Assembly: GCA_039105265.1 (NCBI GenBank)
Contig: JAPFFF010000002.1
Location: 5,518,001-5,582,000 of the forward strand
Length of the DNA stretch: 64,000 nt
Direction of reading: 5' to 3'
DNA from: Tritrichomonas musculus
Lineage: Eukaryota > Parabasalia > Tritrichomonadida > Tritrichomonadidae
Positions 10,920 through 19,988 of the stretch are shown one piece after another. Made by a program: the position numbers and the translations under genes. Numbering within the stretch: the first letter of the stretch is position 1; every line of letters begins with the position of its first letter. The notes beneath the pieces were generated by a model. The model was not told the DNA's origin, did no database searches, and saw only the letters and a program-made list of their open reading frames with translations.

Positions 10920-12263
10920 ATGTCAACAAAAGATCCAGAAACTCCTACAAATGAAACGAATGATAATAACCCAGCGATAATAGAATTTGATGATGCAATC
11001 AGTTCATCAAATAGTGACAATGAAGAAGGAAAAGATGAAGAAATGACGCCAGTAAAAGAATTACCATTTTTTAATACACTTATGAATTTACTAAATTGTC
11101 TTCTTGGAGCAGGCATTCTCAGTGTTCCAAATTCTTTTAATTCAGCAGGTATTACTATATCGATATTTCTTATTTTATTAATCGCCGTTTTATCTTACAT
11201 TGCATCAATGATCAACATCAAATTAAATGCCAAGTATGAATGCCAAGGCTTTGATGAATTAGTCGAAAAGCTTATGGGTAAAGCTGGGAGTATTTCTTAT
11301 TCGATAATTGTATTATTTTTCAACTTTGCATCGATGTTAGCATATTTAATTATCGGAGGAGACACAATTACATCATGGCTATCATTTGCGGGTGTTGATA
11401 TCAATCATTTTTCATATCGATTAGTTATGATTTTAATCTATTCGCTCATTATTCCTATTCCATTAATGATACCTAAAAACCTCTTTTTCTTAAGTCTTTT
11501 TTCTACAGCTTCCATTTTTATGGTTATATTTTACATCATTGCGACGATTATTAAAACGGCCAGTTCTCTGCCCAAATTCGGTATTTCAAAAACGGTTGTT
11601 ATAGCCAAAATTGACATGTCAATATTTTCAGCGATTGGAGTTTACGCCTTAACCTTTTCATTGCCATGCGTTGTTATTCCGACGTTGAGGCCATTTTCAC
11701 ACGTTTATGAAAAAAGAAGAAATGTTGTTTTGACCACTTTTTGTATATGTGCATTTCTAACGGTTTTCCCTTCAATTTTGATGTATTTGCTATTAGGATC
11801 ATATGCTGATGGAAACATTTTAAATTCTTTTCCTTCTAATGATATTATATTTACAGTCGTAAGGGCTGGTTTCTTCATTATCGTGAGCACATCGTTCCCT
11901 GTTCTCGGGAAGACTTCAATGAGTAATTGGTCGCAGCTTTTGTATAGCAAAAATCATCCTAATGATTTATCAAATTGCCAATATTTTGCTGTGATATTCT
12001 TATCTTCAGTATTCCCTTTGTTCGCAGCTATGTTGTTGCCTCAATGCAAACCTGCTGTCTCGGTTGGAGGAGCACTTGGAGGCTGCTTGGTCAGCTTTAT
12101 GTATCCTTCTATTTTACTGATCATTTCAAATGGCGATGGATTCAGAAATCCAATTAATGTACTGGCGTTGTTATTCGCAATATTCGGGGGTGCAATGGCT
12201 GTCATCTCAACATATCAATCAATCCTCGAAGCAATTGATGCTTTCAAATCGGCACCATCCTAA
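10920..12263 (+). CDS. Amino acid transporter, AAAP (SLC38-like) family
   Basis: A 447-aa polytopic membrane protein. It has an acidic cytosolic tail of about 45 residues, then about 11 hydrophobic segments. The first carries the AAAP signature LLNCLLGAGILSVPNSF, the family's substrate and sodium-site helix. Members move neutral amino acids across plasma or lysosomal membranes, often coupled to Na+ or H+. The length is normal for the family. The ATG at 10920 is the first in frame after AT-rich leader sequence, with no clear initiator. Parabasalids take up amino acids as an energy source and carry many AAAP paralogues, so the substrate cannot be assigned. Confidence 0.9.
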   Translation: MSTKDPETPTNETNDNNPAIIEFDDAISSSNSDNEEGKDEEMTPVKELPFFNTLMNLLNCLLGAGILSVPNSFNSAGITISIFLILLIAVLSYIASMINIKLNAKYECQGFDELVEKLMGKAGSISYSIIVLFFNFASMLAYLIIGGDTITSWLSFAGVDINHFSYRLVMILIYSLIIPIPLMIPKNLFFLSLFSTASIFMVIFYIIATIIKTASSLPKFGISKTVVIAKIDMSIFSAIGVYALTFSLPCVVIPTLRPFSHVYEKRRNVVLTTFCICAFLTVFPSILMYLLLGSYADGNILNSFPSNDIIFTVVRAGFFIIVSTSFPVLGKTSMSNWSQLLYSKNHPNDLSNCQYFAVIFLSSVFPLFAAMLLPQCKPAVSVGGALGGCLVSFMYPSILLIISNGDGFRNPINVLALLFAIFGGAMAVISTYQSILEAIDAFKSAPS

Positions 12264-12309
12264 TTATTTATGTTTGATTTCTAAAAAAAACGATTTTTTT
12301 AATATAATA

Positions 12310-12436
12310 TTTTTTTTACTGAGGTTAAAAACTGATTAATCAGATTAATTTGATTTAATTGACTGATCATGATTTTAAAAAAAATAAAAAAAAAAAAATA
12401 AATCCTGAAAACACATTGTTTACTAATCTTGTGGTA
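12310..12436. repeat. Copy of the 3' end and flank of the 148-aa orphan gene
   Basis: This stretch resembles 14776-14884, which covers the stop codon and downstream flank of the 148-aa gene at 14875-15321. The clearest shared block is AAAACACATTGTTTACTAA followed by TCTTGTGG. On the minus strand it includes the Pro-Gln-Asp-stop end of that protein. The rest of the gene is absent, so it is a short duplicated or decayed gene tail. Confidence 0.65.
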
Positions 12437-12543
12437 TCGATTTTAGACTATAAAAAAATATTCAGTTTATATTTTTTTTATATATAGAAAAAACCATGAA
12501 TAGCTAGCTACCCATGCTTTTTTTTCTATGGTACGATACAAGG

Positions 12544-12592
12544 TCAATATTGACCTAAACCGCCACGGGCGATTACGATTTCCCTTCTATAT
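12544..12592. other. Small GC-richer element with two short hairpins, second copy near 21188
   Basis: In an otherwise AT-rich spacer, this stretch holds a perfect 14-base palindrome GGTCAATATTGACC and a CGCC-ACG-GGCG mini-hairpin followed by GATTACGAT. A diverged inverted copy at about 21188-21225 keeps CCACGGG and ATTACGAT in the same order and spacing. It is followed by a run of about 42 T. It could be a small structured RNA or an old repeat; I cannot name it. Confidence 0.3.
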
Positions 12593-12612
12593 TTATTCCT
12601 GCCCAATGCACT

Positions 12613-12649
<37 letters not shown>

Positions 12650-12734
12650 CAGAAAAAATTTAAACAATTAATGGTTATATCAATGAAAATTGACACCATA
12701 AATTAAACTTTTTCTTTTCTATGAAAAGCATTTC

Positions 12735-13267
12735 ATTATTTTAAAATTGCAACATATTCTTTATCATTTAAAGGATATGCAACTTGGGGTTATTTTAACT
12801 CTTTTCCTAGCAAACCAAATCCAAATTTTAATCCAATAATTAAATATCCAAATGGTGTTCCTCCAAACTGTAATCTAGGTTTAGATGGACTTGTAACAGG
12901 CCTTCCTCAAATTTCTAGAGGAGCAGTTCTACACAGGTATATCAAATCATTTGAAGAGCAAGTGAAAAAAATTGGACCTGGATAGCTGATTGTTGAATGC
13001 TTTTGTCATGTAACACCCACATTTGCTGGTATACAGTTTGGTGAACCATGTGGGTTGAAGATTCGTGGACCTTATAAAACAGAAGGTGAGGCATTAGATA
13101 TACTTAAACCGCCACCAAAAGATGGTCCACCAGTTATTTCTGAAGCACCTCCATGGGCGTTTGTTACATCACCTCCTGGAAGTTATCTTCAAACTGAAGT
13201 AAGATTAGTGGGCGAAGATCACAGCTGTCCATTCATTTATTCTGAAGCCTTTGCAGAAGGTCTTTAA
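12735..13267 (+). pseudogene. Broken unidentified gene
   Basis: A coding-like frame of about 175 codons has unusually Pro/Gly-rich content for this genome (for example KPPPKDGPPVISEAPPWAFV) and ends at a normal stop. It lacks a start codon and contains at least one break. I do not recognise the family. The codon composition and protein-like C-terminus argue for a once-functional gene, of host or mobile-element origin. Confidence 0.45.
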
Positions 13268-13585
13268 AATTTTAAAATAAAAAGAAATAATTAAAATAAT
13301 AATCTTTTTAGGGCATTTAGCAATATTTTTTAAACTATTCAGATTTATTTAAAGAGTGTTTGCCATAAATTTTGTAAACTTTTCAACCAAGAATAAAAAT
13401 CTCTAAAAAAGAGAAAAAATAGATCAAAGTTCATGATATCATTTTATTTTGAATGGAGACCTTTATGCCTTTGCAAAATCTCTATTTGAATATGGCATAT
13501 ATATTATAAATATTAGAAAAAGCTCCAGATAGATACCAAATACAAAAAAAATCACTTTTTTCTGTCATTGATTTATAATATTCTT
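13268..13585. other. AT-rich spacer
   Basis: Non-coding AT-rich sequence between two broken genes. I see nothing else in it. Confidence 0.5.
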
Positions 13586-14255
13586 TTACTCGTGAATAAT
13601 CTTGTAAAGTTTCTTTAAGTTATCGGTCATTTCAGTACAGTTGGTGTTTAAAACAGATATTTTTGATTGTTTAAGGTCATTTAAAACGATTTCAAACAAT
13701 TTTTTATCAATTTTTTCAATAATCAAGCAAATTTCTTCTGCAAAAATAATGACATCAATAACAGATGAAGAATTATTTGGGAAAAATAATAAATTAAGCT
13801 TTTCTTTTGTTATGTTTGAATTTTTTTTTGTAAAATTGTTAATATCGGTAAAATGATATATAATAGACCTTTTTATGAAAAAAAATTTTTTTTGCGATAA
13901 AGTATACATTTTAGCGATAATGTCTACTTTTTCATAAAAAAAGAACTTTTTCACTTAAACAAATGAATCTATATATCTTAAAAATAAACTGATAAAACAT
14001 AATTTATAACAACTAAAATATATTATATGCTTGTCTAGAATCATATAACATTGGTTTTAAATAATAATTCTAATTGCTTTGCGTTTTTGTGAAAAAGTTC
14101 ATTTTTAGGAAAAAGTGATCATTATCGCTAAAAAGTATACTTTATCGCAAAAAAAATTTCTTTTTATAAAAAGGTCTAATAAATTTGAATTTATTCAGAT
14201 AATCTAGCAAAAACTTTATGATATCATATTTTTGGTATTCATAAAACCGTTGTCA
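13586..14255 (-). pseudogene. Unidentified gene interrupted by a MITE
   Basis: On the minus strand, coding-like sequence is found on both sides of the 313-bp MITE at 13865-14177. Upstream (14178-14255) reads RFYEYQKYDIIKFLLDYLNK. Downstream (13586-13864) gives about 90 residues including LNLLFFPNNSSSVIDVII and ends at a stop. The open frame formally runs into the MITE, so its apparent N-terminus is element sequence. I do not recognise the family. It is probably inactivated by the insertion. Confidence 0.45.
13865..14177. mobile_element. MITE with about 92-bp terminal inverted repeats
   Basis: 13865-13956 and 14090-14177 are inverted repeats, roughly 85% identical by eye. They begin AGACCTTTTTAT and end ATAAAAAGGTCT, and contain a shared GCGATAAAGTATAC block. 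Flanking AAT on both sides (13862-13864 and 14178-14180) suggests a 3-bp target duplication. There is no coding capacity. It sits inside a coding-like frame. Confidence 0.7.
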
Positions 14256-14774
14256 TCGTCGATTCAATTATCGATACTGCTATATTTATTTAATAATTTA
14301 TTTTGCATTGATCTTTAGATTTTTTATTTCTCTCAATTTTATGACAACGGTTGAGCGGTTGACCTCCCTATGTGTAAACTTTTTTAACTGTTTACTTCAC
14401 ATATCCGTTATAAAATTTAATAAAAGCTGATTCTTTTACATAATAAGGTAGAATATATTTATTTTATGCCATTACAATACTATTTTTAATGGTTTTTTCA
14501 GGTATTAATTTCGATTAATCAAGATTCGATATCAAAAGCATATTTTTTTTGTATCACATTTCATACTTGATAATCGAACTCATCAATTAAAAGTTCCAAT
14601 CGATAGCATTTTATTATCGATTATCCGAGTTAAAAAAAGTGCCAAACCTGATAATTGATATCAGAATAACAAGCCTAAAAATGAATAATTGAGAAGTTTA
14701 CAATTTGTGATTTTAAAGTTTGGATTTTTGAAGTCTACATCATTTGTTTCGATCAATATAATATTTGCTTATTA
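14256..14774. other. AT-rich spacer with scattered ATCGAT/TCGAT motifs
   Basis: Non-coding. Several short, imperfectly repeated segments around ATCGAT occur between 14260 and 14660. I can assign no gene. Confidence 0.4.
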
Positions 14775-14874
14775 CAAGGTAAACAAATGATTAATTAGAT
14801 TAAATTGATAAAAATAACTGATTATTATTTTGAAAAAATAAAAAATAAAACAAATCCCGAAAACACATTGTTTA

Positions 14875-15321
14875 CTAATCTTGTGGATACCATTCTGATA
14901 ATTGAATAACATCGTGAGATTGTGTGGATAAATATTCTGGTATATTTCCATGTTCGTTAAATACATTCAGCATTCGTTCTATGAATTCTTTTGCTTTTAT
15001 TCTTCCAAATCCCCATTCTTCAATAAAGACACCTGTGTTCAGAGTGTATTTAAACCATTCTTCAAGTTCTGGTCTTCCATCATTCATTATTGGGATTTCG
15101 CCTGTGCTGATGTATTCTTTAACGAAGTTTTCGTTTAGAAACCTTGCTCCATCCTTCTCCCACTTATAATATGAATTGTAATAATCTCGTAAAAATGGAT
15201 CTTCACTTTCATAATAAACAATTGTACCATCATCCAAACAAGGGAAAAATATTTCTTCTTCTCTTGATTGTGAATAACAATCAAAAAATACATAATCTGT
15301 TTGTGTTGCTTTATCTTCCAT
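14875..15321 (-). CDS. Orphan 148-aa protein
   Basis: A soluble, acidic, aromatic-rich protein (FLRDYYNSYYKWEKDGARFL; WFKYTLNTGVFIEEWGFG). It has no signal peptide, membrane segment or recognised domain. The call is supported by a trichomonad initiator TCATTT, with its A 9 bases before the ATG, and by a duplicated copy of its 3' end at 12310-12436, so it is a gene with relatives rather than a chance frame. I cannot assign a function. Confidence 0.6.
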   Translation of the reverse strand: MEDKATQTDYVFFDCYSQSREEEIFFPCLDDGTIVYYESEDPFLRDYYNSYYKWEKDGARFLNENFVKEYISTGEIPIMNDGRPELEEWFKYTLNTGVFIEEWGFGRIKAKEFIERMLNVFNEHGNIPEYLSTQSHDVIQLSEWYPQD

Positions 15322-15326
15322 TCCAA

Positions 15327-15332
15327 AAATGA
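15327..15332 (-). promoter_or_regulatory. Initiator (Inr) of the 148-aa orphan
   Basis: TCATTT on the minus strand matches the trichomonad Inr TCA+Y+W, with its A (15330) 9 bases upstream of the ATG at 15321. Confidence 0.5.
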
Positions 15333-15626
15333 TTAATGAAGTGAAAAATATTAAAGAAAATTATATAAAAATTCATAAACTTGAGATTTTTAATTATATG
15401 CTAATTATCCTCTCAAAACAAAATTCAAATATGGAAAATAAACTTTTTGAAAAAATTTCAATTAAAATTTTTAACATTGAAAATCAAAAAAAAATTTCTC
15501 TTTTCAATTGCTTGTATTCATATTAGTTATATCTAAACAAAAATACTTTTTAACTCCTTTTTGAATTTTATATAACTCTAATTGTCATAAAAAGGATTAT
15601 TTATAAATATTTTGAATGCACACTTT

Positions 15627-16005
15627 TTGAGAGAGAAAAACTCAAAAATTGTATTCATTCATAAAATTTCGAATTTCCCTCCTCACTTTTTGAGAGATAT
15701 GCTCTCAAAAAGTTATTGCTAGAAATTCGTAAAATAAATAAAAATTATCAAAAAGTTGTTTTATCAATTTTCACTTTTTCAGAATAGCATGATGGTCATT
15801 TCACTACAAAAACTTGTCTTTTTAATTATCTCAAAAATTAATATACCTTGTTTTTAAAATCCAAATCCATCATAAAATGATTGTGTAATATTTTTTGCTG
15901 TACTATTTGATTTTGGTGATTCCTTTTCCTTTTTCTTTTTCTTTTCAAGATTTATTCTATCAAGCAAGGAACGCCACTTTTTGAACTACGTTCAAAAAGT
16001 GTCTT
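15627..16005. repeat. Perfect hairpins built on ACTTTTTGA
   Basis: 15685-15713 folds as ACTTTTTGAGAG / CTCTCAAAAAGT (12-bp stem, 5-base loop). 15975-16001 folds as CACTTTTTGAAC / GTTCAAAAAGTG (12-bp stem, 3-base loop TAC) with extra GCAAG/CTTGC pairing outside. A partial third copy is near 15627. They lie in a non-coding stretch, do not end in a T-run, and no flanking gene is obvious. Confidence 0.5.
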
Positions 16006-16102
16006 GCACATTGTTTTTTCCCTTTAGAAAAAAGAAAACACATAAAATCAATAATATTTTAGTAAAAATTAGAGGAGATGCAACTTAAGGAGATTTATGA
16101 TA

Positions 16103-17610
16103 CAGGGTTGGACATGCAAAATGGGAAAGACTCTCAATCTTCTCAATCCACTTTTTAAAAACTTTTTTTGAATACCCATTCAAACTGGTTATCGGCGTTT
16201 TTGTTTTTTCCCGCCAAAAATTGAATTAATTGCCTTACTATTTGGGAAATTTTGAATAGAAAAATATGATTTTTCGATTTTAAAAAAAAGTATTATTTAT
16301 AATGTTATTTATTTATTTTTTTAAAAAATAATTAAGTTTATAGAAAAAATTTTGAGATATTTACATTTTATTTTAGTTTTTTAGATTTATTTTTTTGCCT
16401 TACTAAATGGGAATTTTGACACTCTAAAATTGAATGGTTTTGCCTTTCTAAATGGGAAACTTTCTGAGGAAATTTTGCATGATTTAAAAATTTATTAATA
16501 ACTCAATATATATTATGTTTCAAGAAACTTTATTCTTATAGTTTTAATTTATAATTAAGAGAAGGTTTTGTTGAAATGTCGTTGATATTGAATTTTATGC
16601 GAGATTAAATATTCAAATATTTTGTATCTTTTTCAAAAAAAAGGTTTTAAAATATACTTGCAAATATGAAGCTTGCGTTGAATTTCATTATTTAAAAAGT
16701 TATAAGTTATACAATGAACATTGTGTGCTTCTAATTTTAATTTTAAATAATAAGGAGTATTTTCATCGAATTTAGGACCTTTTATGCAATTTTATTCAAA
16801 GAGAAAATATGGCATCACATTTTGAGCAATAAAAAATAAAAGGTATTGAATAATTTCTTTTTAGCCTTCTTTTTGATTTTATAGATCACCATTATTAGTA
16901 TACCATTGATCCTATTCCAAAATAAAGTCAGAAATACTTGTAGTTGCTCTTTTTCTTGTATCTATTTAAAACATAAAACGAATAAGGATCTTTAACTGTG
17001 TTTTAACTATACTTGAAAATTATTTATCTATATTACTATTATGATTCTTTGGTATTTTCATGCCTGATAAAGTTATTGGATCAAAATTCGCTTTTGGAGT
17101 AGGATTTTTAAACATTAAAATATCTATTTTCCAAATTGATTAAAAGTGAAACTTTTTCTGAGAAATTGCCTTTCTATTTGGGAAAGTTTGAATTGTAGAT
17201 CATTATTAAACAACATTATTCACATGCAACACAGTTGTTAAATAATTATGACAAGTAACATTACTTTTATTAAAATATATTCTCATTAAAATTTTCTTAA
17301 ATAATATATTTTTTCAAAATAAAGATATCAGGTTAATCGTTTTAAATAATTTAAATAATATAATTATATATAAAAATCTATAAAATATTACATATATAAT
17401 TGACACTTAATTTTGTTTTACTATGCAATTTTTTGAGATATTAAAAAAATTAATGTATAATTTTCAGTATTCAAAGTTTCCCATTTAGTAAGGCAATTCT
17501 ACAGAAAAAGTTTCAAGGTAATTTTACGCTATTGAAAAAAAATTGAATGAGATTGAATGAGTGATACTATTCAATTTTTTTTCAATTCCTATTTAGTATG
17601 TCCAACCCTG
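16103..17610. mobile_element. Non-autonomous TA-flanked DNA transposon (Tc1/mariner-like ends), 1508 bp
   Basis: It begins CAGGGTTGGACAT and ends with the exact reverse complement, flanked by TA on both sides (16101-16102 and 17611-17612). The TIR extends imperfectly to about 28 bp and contains a CTAAATGGGAA-like block. That block recurs inside the element as (T)TGCCTTACTAAATGGGAA or close variants at about 16229, 16396, 16441 and 17166, and inverted at 17474. There is no long ORF, so it must be mobilised in trans. The internal repeats look like extra transposase-binding sites. Terminal CAGGG and a TA target fit the IS630-Tc1-mariner superfamily. Confidence 0.75.
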
Positions 17611-17612
17611 TA

Positions 17613-18224
17613 TCTTTGATTTCTTTTATAAAATCAATTATAAATCAAATAAATTTTTTGAATGAGGGCAAAGCAAGTATTGTCTTCAAAAAAATTTCCA
17701 TTAGTGATAATTTATTTATCATGGAATTATCATATTTGATTATTATGCAGATGCAAACTACTTTATTTCTTCTTAGAAAATTTATCAAGAGAACTGAGAA
17801 GCTAAAGTAATGCACAAAGGTTTTCCAAGTATCGTGTTGATCATTAAAACACTTTATATCATTAATGCTTCTCGGAACTAAATGTATTTTCATATAATAT
17901 TCAATTATTCTTAATAACTGATAAATAAATATTTGCTTATGGAATTTTAATAAGATTGAGCTTCCTAAGCATTTTTATAATTAAATTCTATATTAAGCAA
18001 GTTTTAGTAATAAAATAAATAATTTAAAAATTTAAGGATTAATCTTTGTTTCCATAGTAATAAGCAAATACAAGCATGTAAATATAGATATCTAAATCTT
18101 GATTTGCAGAAATTAATTAATTTACTTCTAAAATTTTTTAGGAATAAAAATTCCAAAAAAATTTTCCAAAATTTTGGGAAAATTTCTATGGCAAATATCA
18201 AATGGAAATTTATAATATAGAGTA
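17613..18224. other. Spacer with weak coding-like stretch
   Basis: Minus-strand 17645-17893 is open for 82 codons (starting MKIHLVPRSINDIK) with an overlapping plus-strand frame at 17598-17810. Neither resembles a family I know or has an initiator. I treat this as possible gene remnant or chance. Confidence 0.25.
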
Positions 18225-18230
18225 TCATTA
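18225..18230 (+). promoter_or_regulatory. Initiator (Inr) of the RAD23 homologue
   Basis: TCATTA with its A at 18227, 9 bases upstream of the ATG at 18236. It matches the trichomonad Inr consensus TCA+Y+W. Confidence 0.55.
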
Positions 18231-18235
18231 TTATA

Positions 18236-19696
18236 ATGGTTTTAATAACATTATTGACTCCAAATAAAAAACATTACAAGGTAGATGTTCAAAATGAAGC
18301 ATCAATAAATCAAGTTAAAAATCTTGCAGCAGAGACAATAGGCAATCTTGATGAAAAATCAATAAAACTTCTTTATAAAGGGAAAATTCTTGAAAACGAA
18401 ACAACAATTAACTCTCTAAATATGAAAGAGAAAGATTTTATTGTTATTTATTGTGAAAATAAAAAATCGATGATATCTGTTCAAAAAGAAAATGCAAATC
18501 AAAATGTACAATTAAGTTCATCAGATGAGCAGATTCAAGTTAATCCACAGAACCAAAACAATGAAAACAAAAGTATCAATGATGACCCTGAATTTATCAA
18601 CAAACAGAATCAATTGATTGAAATAACCGGTTTCAGCCATGAAAAATGTGAAGAAGCACTAAGATCTTCAAATGGAAACATAGAAGAAGCTGCTGACATG
18701 CTATTCAATCAAGATACTATACGGCAAATACAAGAAAGGATAAATGATATTCGAGAAAGAATAAATGGCATTACTGAAAGGATAAATGAAGTAAATGGAA
18801 ATCAGATGCAGAATAACCAATCATTTACGCAGGTGAATCAACAACAACCAAATCAATTTCAAAATCTTCAATATCAACGACAAAATTACCGTTGGCTGCA
18901 AATTCCACAACAACAAAACCAATACATTCAATATCAATATCAACAGCCACAATATCAGTTATTTCAACAGCAACAATATCAAAATTTACAATATCTTCAA
19001 ACTCATAATCAACAAATTCAACAACAAAATCCATATCAATACCAACCTAATCAGTACCAACAAAATCCATATCAATACCAGCCAAATCAGTTCCAACAAA
19101 ATCAATATCAATATCTCCAACAGCAATTATCTCAATATCAACACCAGCAAAATCAATATCTTCAATCACAAAGTCCTCAATACCAATTTCCTCAAAATCA
19201 GCAAGCCCAACCTCAACCTCAACAGCAAATTCCGACAGGACATTCTGTATCATTTAATGAAAATACTTTGAATTTATTACGCCATGCAATTCTTATTGAA
19301 CCTCGAATGCTAGAAAACGTCATTGAGTTAATCGAAACTCAAAAACCGATTTTTAGGTCAAACCCAGAAAATTTTCTTCTTTCGATTGGTCTTCCGCTTC
19401 TAGGATTCGATTTAGATGGAATCAGAAATCGCTCTGTTTTGCCATTAAATTCAAATGAAATCACTTCTGTTTTAAATAGAGTAGTACAACAAATGACCAA
19501 TCAGTCTACAGAAAATAATCAGCAGCATCCAAGCATGGAGGAAGAATTATGGCTCAGTCAATTCACAAGTGAAGAGAAAAATGCAATTAGGAGAATCCAA
19601 AGAATGGGCGAATTTGATCTTGGAGAAGTGGTTCAGGTTTATATGGCTTGTGATAAAGATGAGCAAATGACATTAAGTATTTTGCGTTCTGAATAA
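18236..19696 (+). CDS. RAD23: RAD23 homologue (UBL-UBA-XPC-binding-UBA)
   Basis: A 486-aa ubiquitin shuttle protein. Domain order is as in RAD23: ubiquitin-like domain 1-78 (KLLYKGKILENETTINSL), UBA1 about 124-160 (QLIEITGFSHEKCEEALRSS), XPC-binding-type helices about 338-390 (NLLRHAILIEPRMLENVIEL) and UBA2 about 436-484 (EEKNAIRRIQRM; QVYMACDKDEQMTLSIL). RAD23 delivers ubiquitylated substrates to the proteasome and stabilises XPC/Rad4 in nucleotide excision repair. The linker at about 195-335 is strongly expanded in Gln/Tyr/Pro, resembling a prion-like region, and is much richer in Gln than in yeast or human RAD23. The start is supported by an Inr 9 bases upstream. Confidence 0.88.
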   Translation: MVLITLLTPNKKHYKVDVQNEASINQVKNLAAETIGNLDEKSIKLLYKGKILENETTINSLNMKEKDFIVIYCENKKSMISVQKENANQNVQLSSSDEQIQVNPQNQNNENKSINDDPEFINKQNQLIEITGFSHEKCEEALRSSNGNIEEAADMLFNQDTIRQIQERINDIRERINGITERINEVNGNQMQNNQSFTQVNQQQPNQFQNLQYQRQNYRWLQIPQQQNQYIQYQYQQPQYQLFQQQQYQNLQYLQTHNQQIQQQNPYQYQPNQYQQNPYQYQPNQFQQNQYQYLQQQLSQYQHQQNQYLQSQSPQYQFPQNQQAQPQPQQQIPTGHSVSFNENTLNLLRHAILIEPRMLENVIELIETQKPIFRSNPENFLLSIGLPLLGFDLDGIRNRSVLPLNSNEITSVLNRVVQQMTNQSTENNQQHPSMEEELWLSQFTSEEKNAIRRIQRMGEFDLGEVVQVYMACDKDEQMTLSILRSE

Positions 19697-19988
19697 AATT
19701 ATATTTTAAGTTTTCAAGTTATAATATTTGATTTTAAGGGATCTATGTAAAGTTTCAATTCATATTTATTACCATATTAATAAATTATTATTCCAGAATT
19801 TTTTAAACAAATATGCCATAAGAATTCAATATCAAAATGTAATAAATTTTTTAGAAAATATTAATAATATTATTTTATTTATATATTTAAAAAATATAAC
19901 AATTAATAATTCTATTTAATTAAATAAAAACCAAAAAATAATCGAGATAAAAATGTTTATTTGATCAGCCATGTAAAGTACATTACAA

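Noticed and set aside
15329-15526. 65-codon plus-strand frame next to the 148-aa orphan
   Set aside because: Low-complexity Ile/Lys/Asn composition, no initiator, overlaps the orphan's promoter; probably chance in AT-rich DNA.
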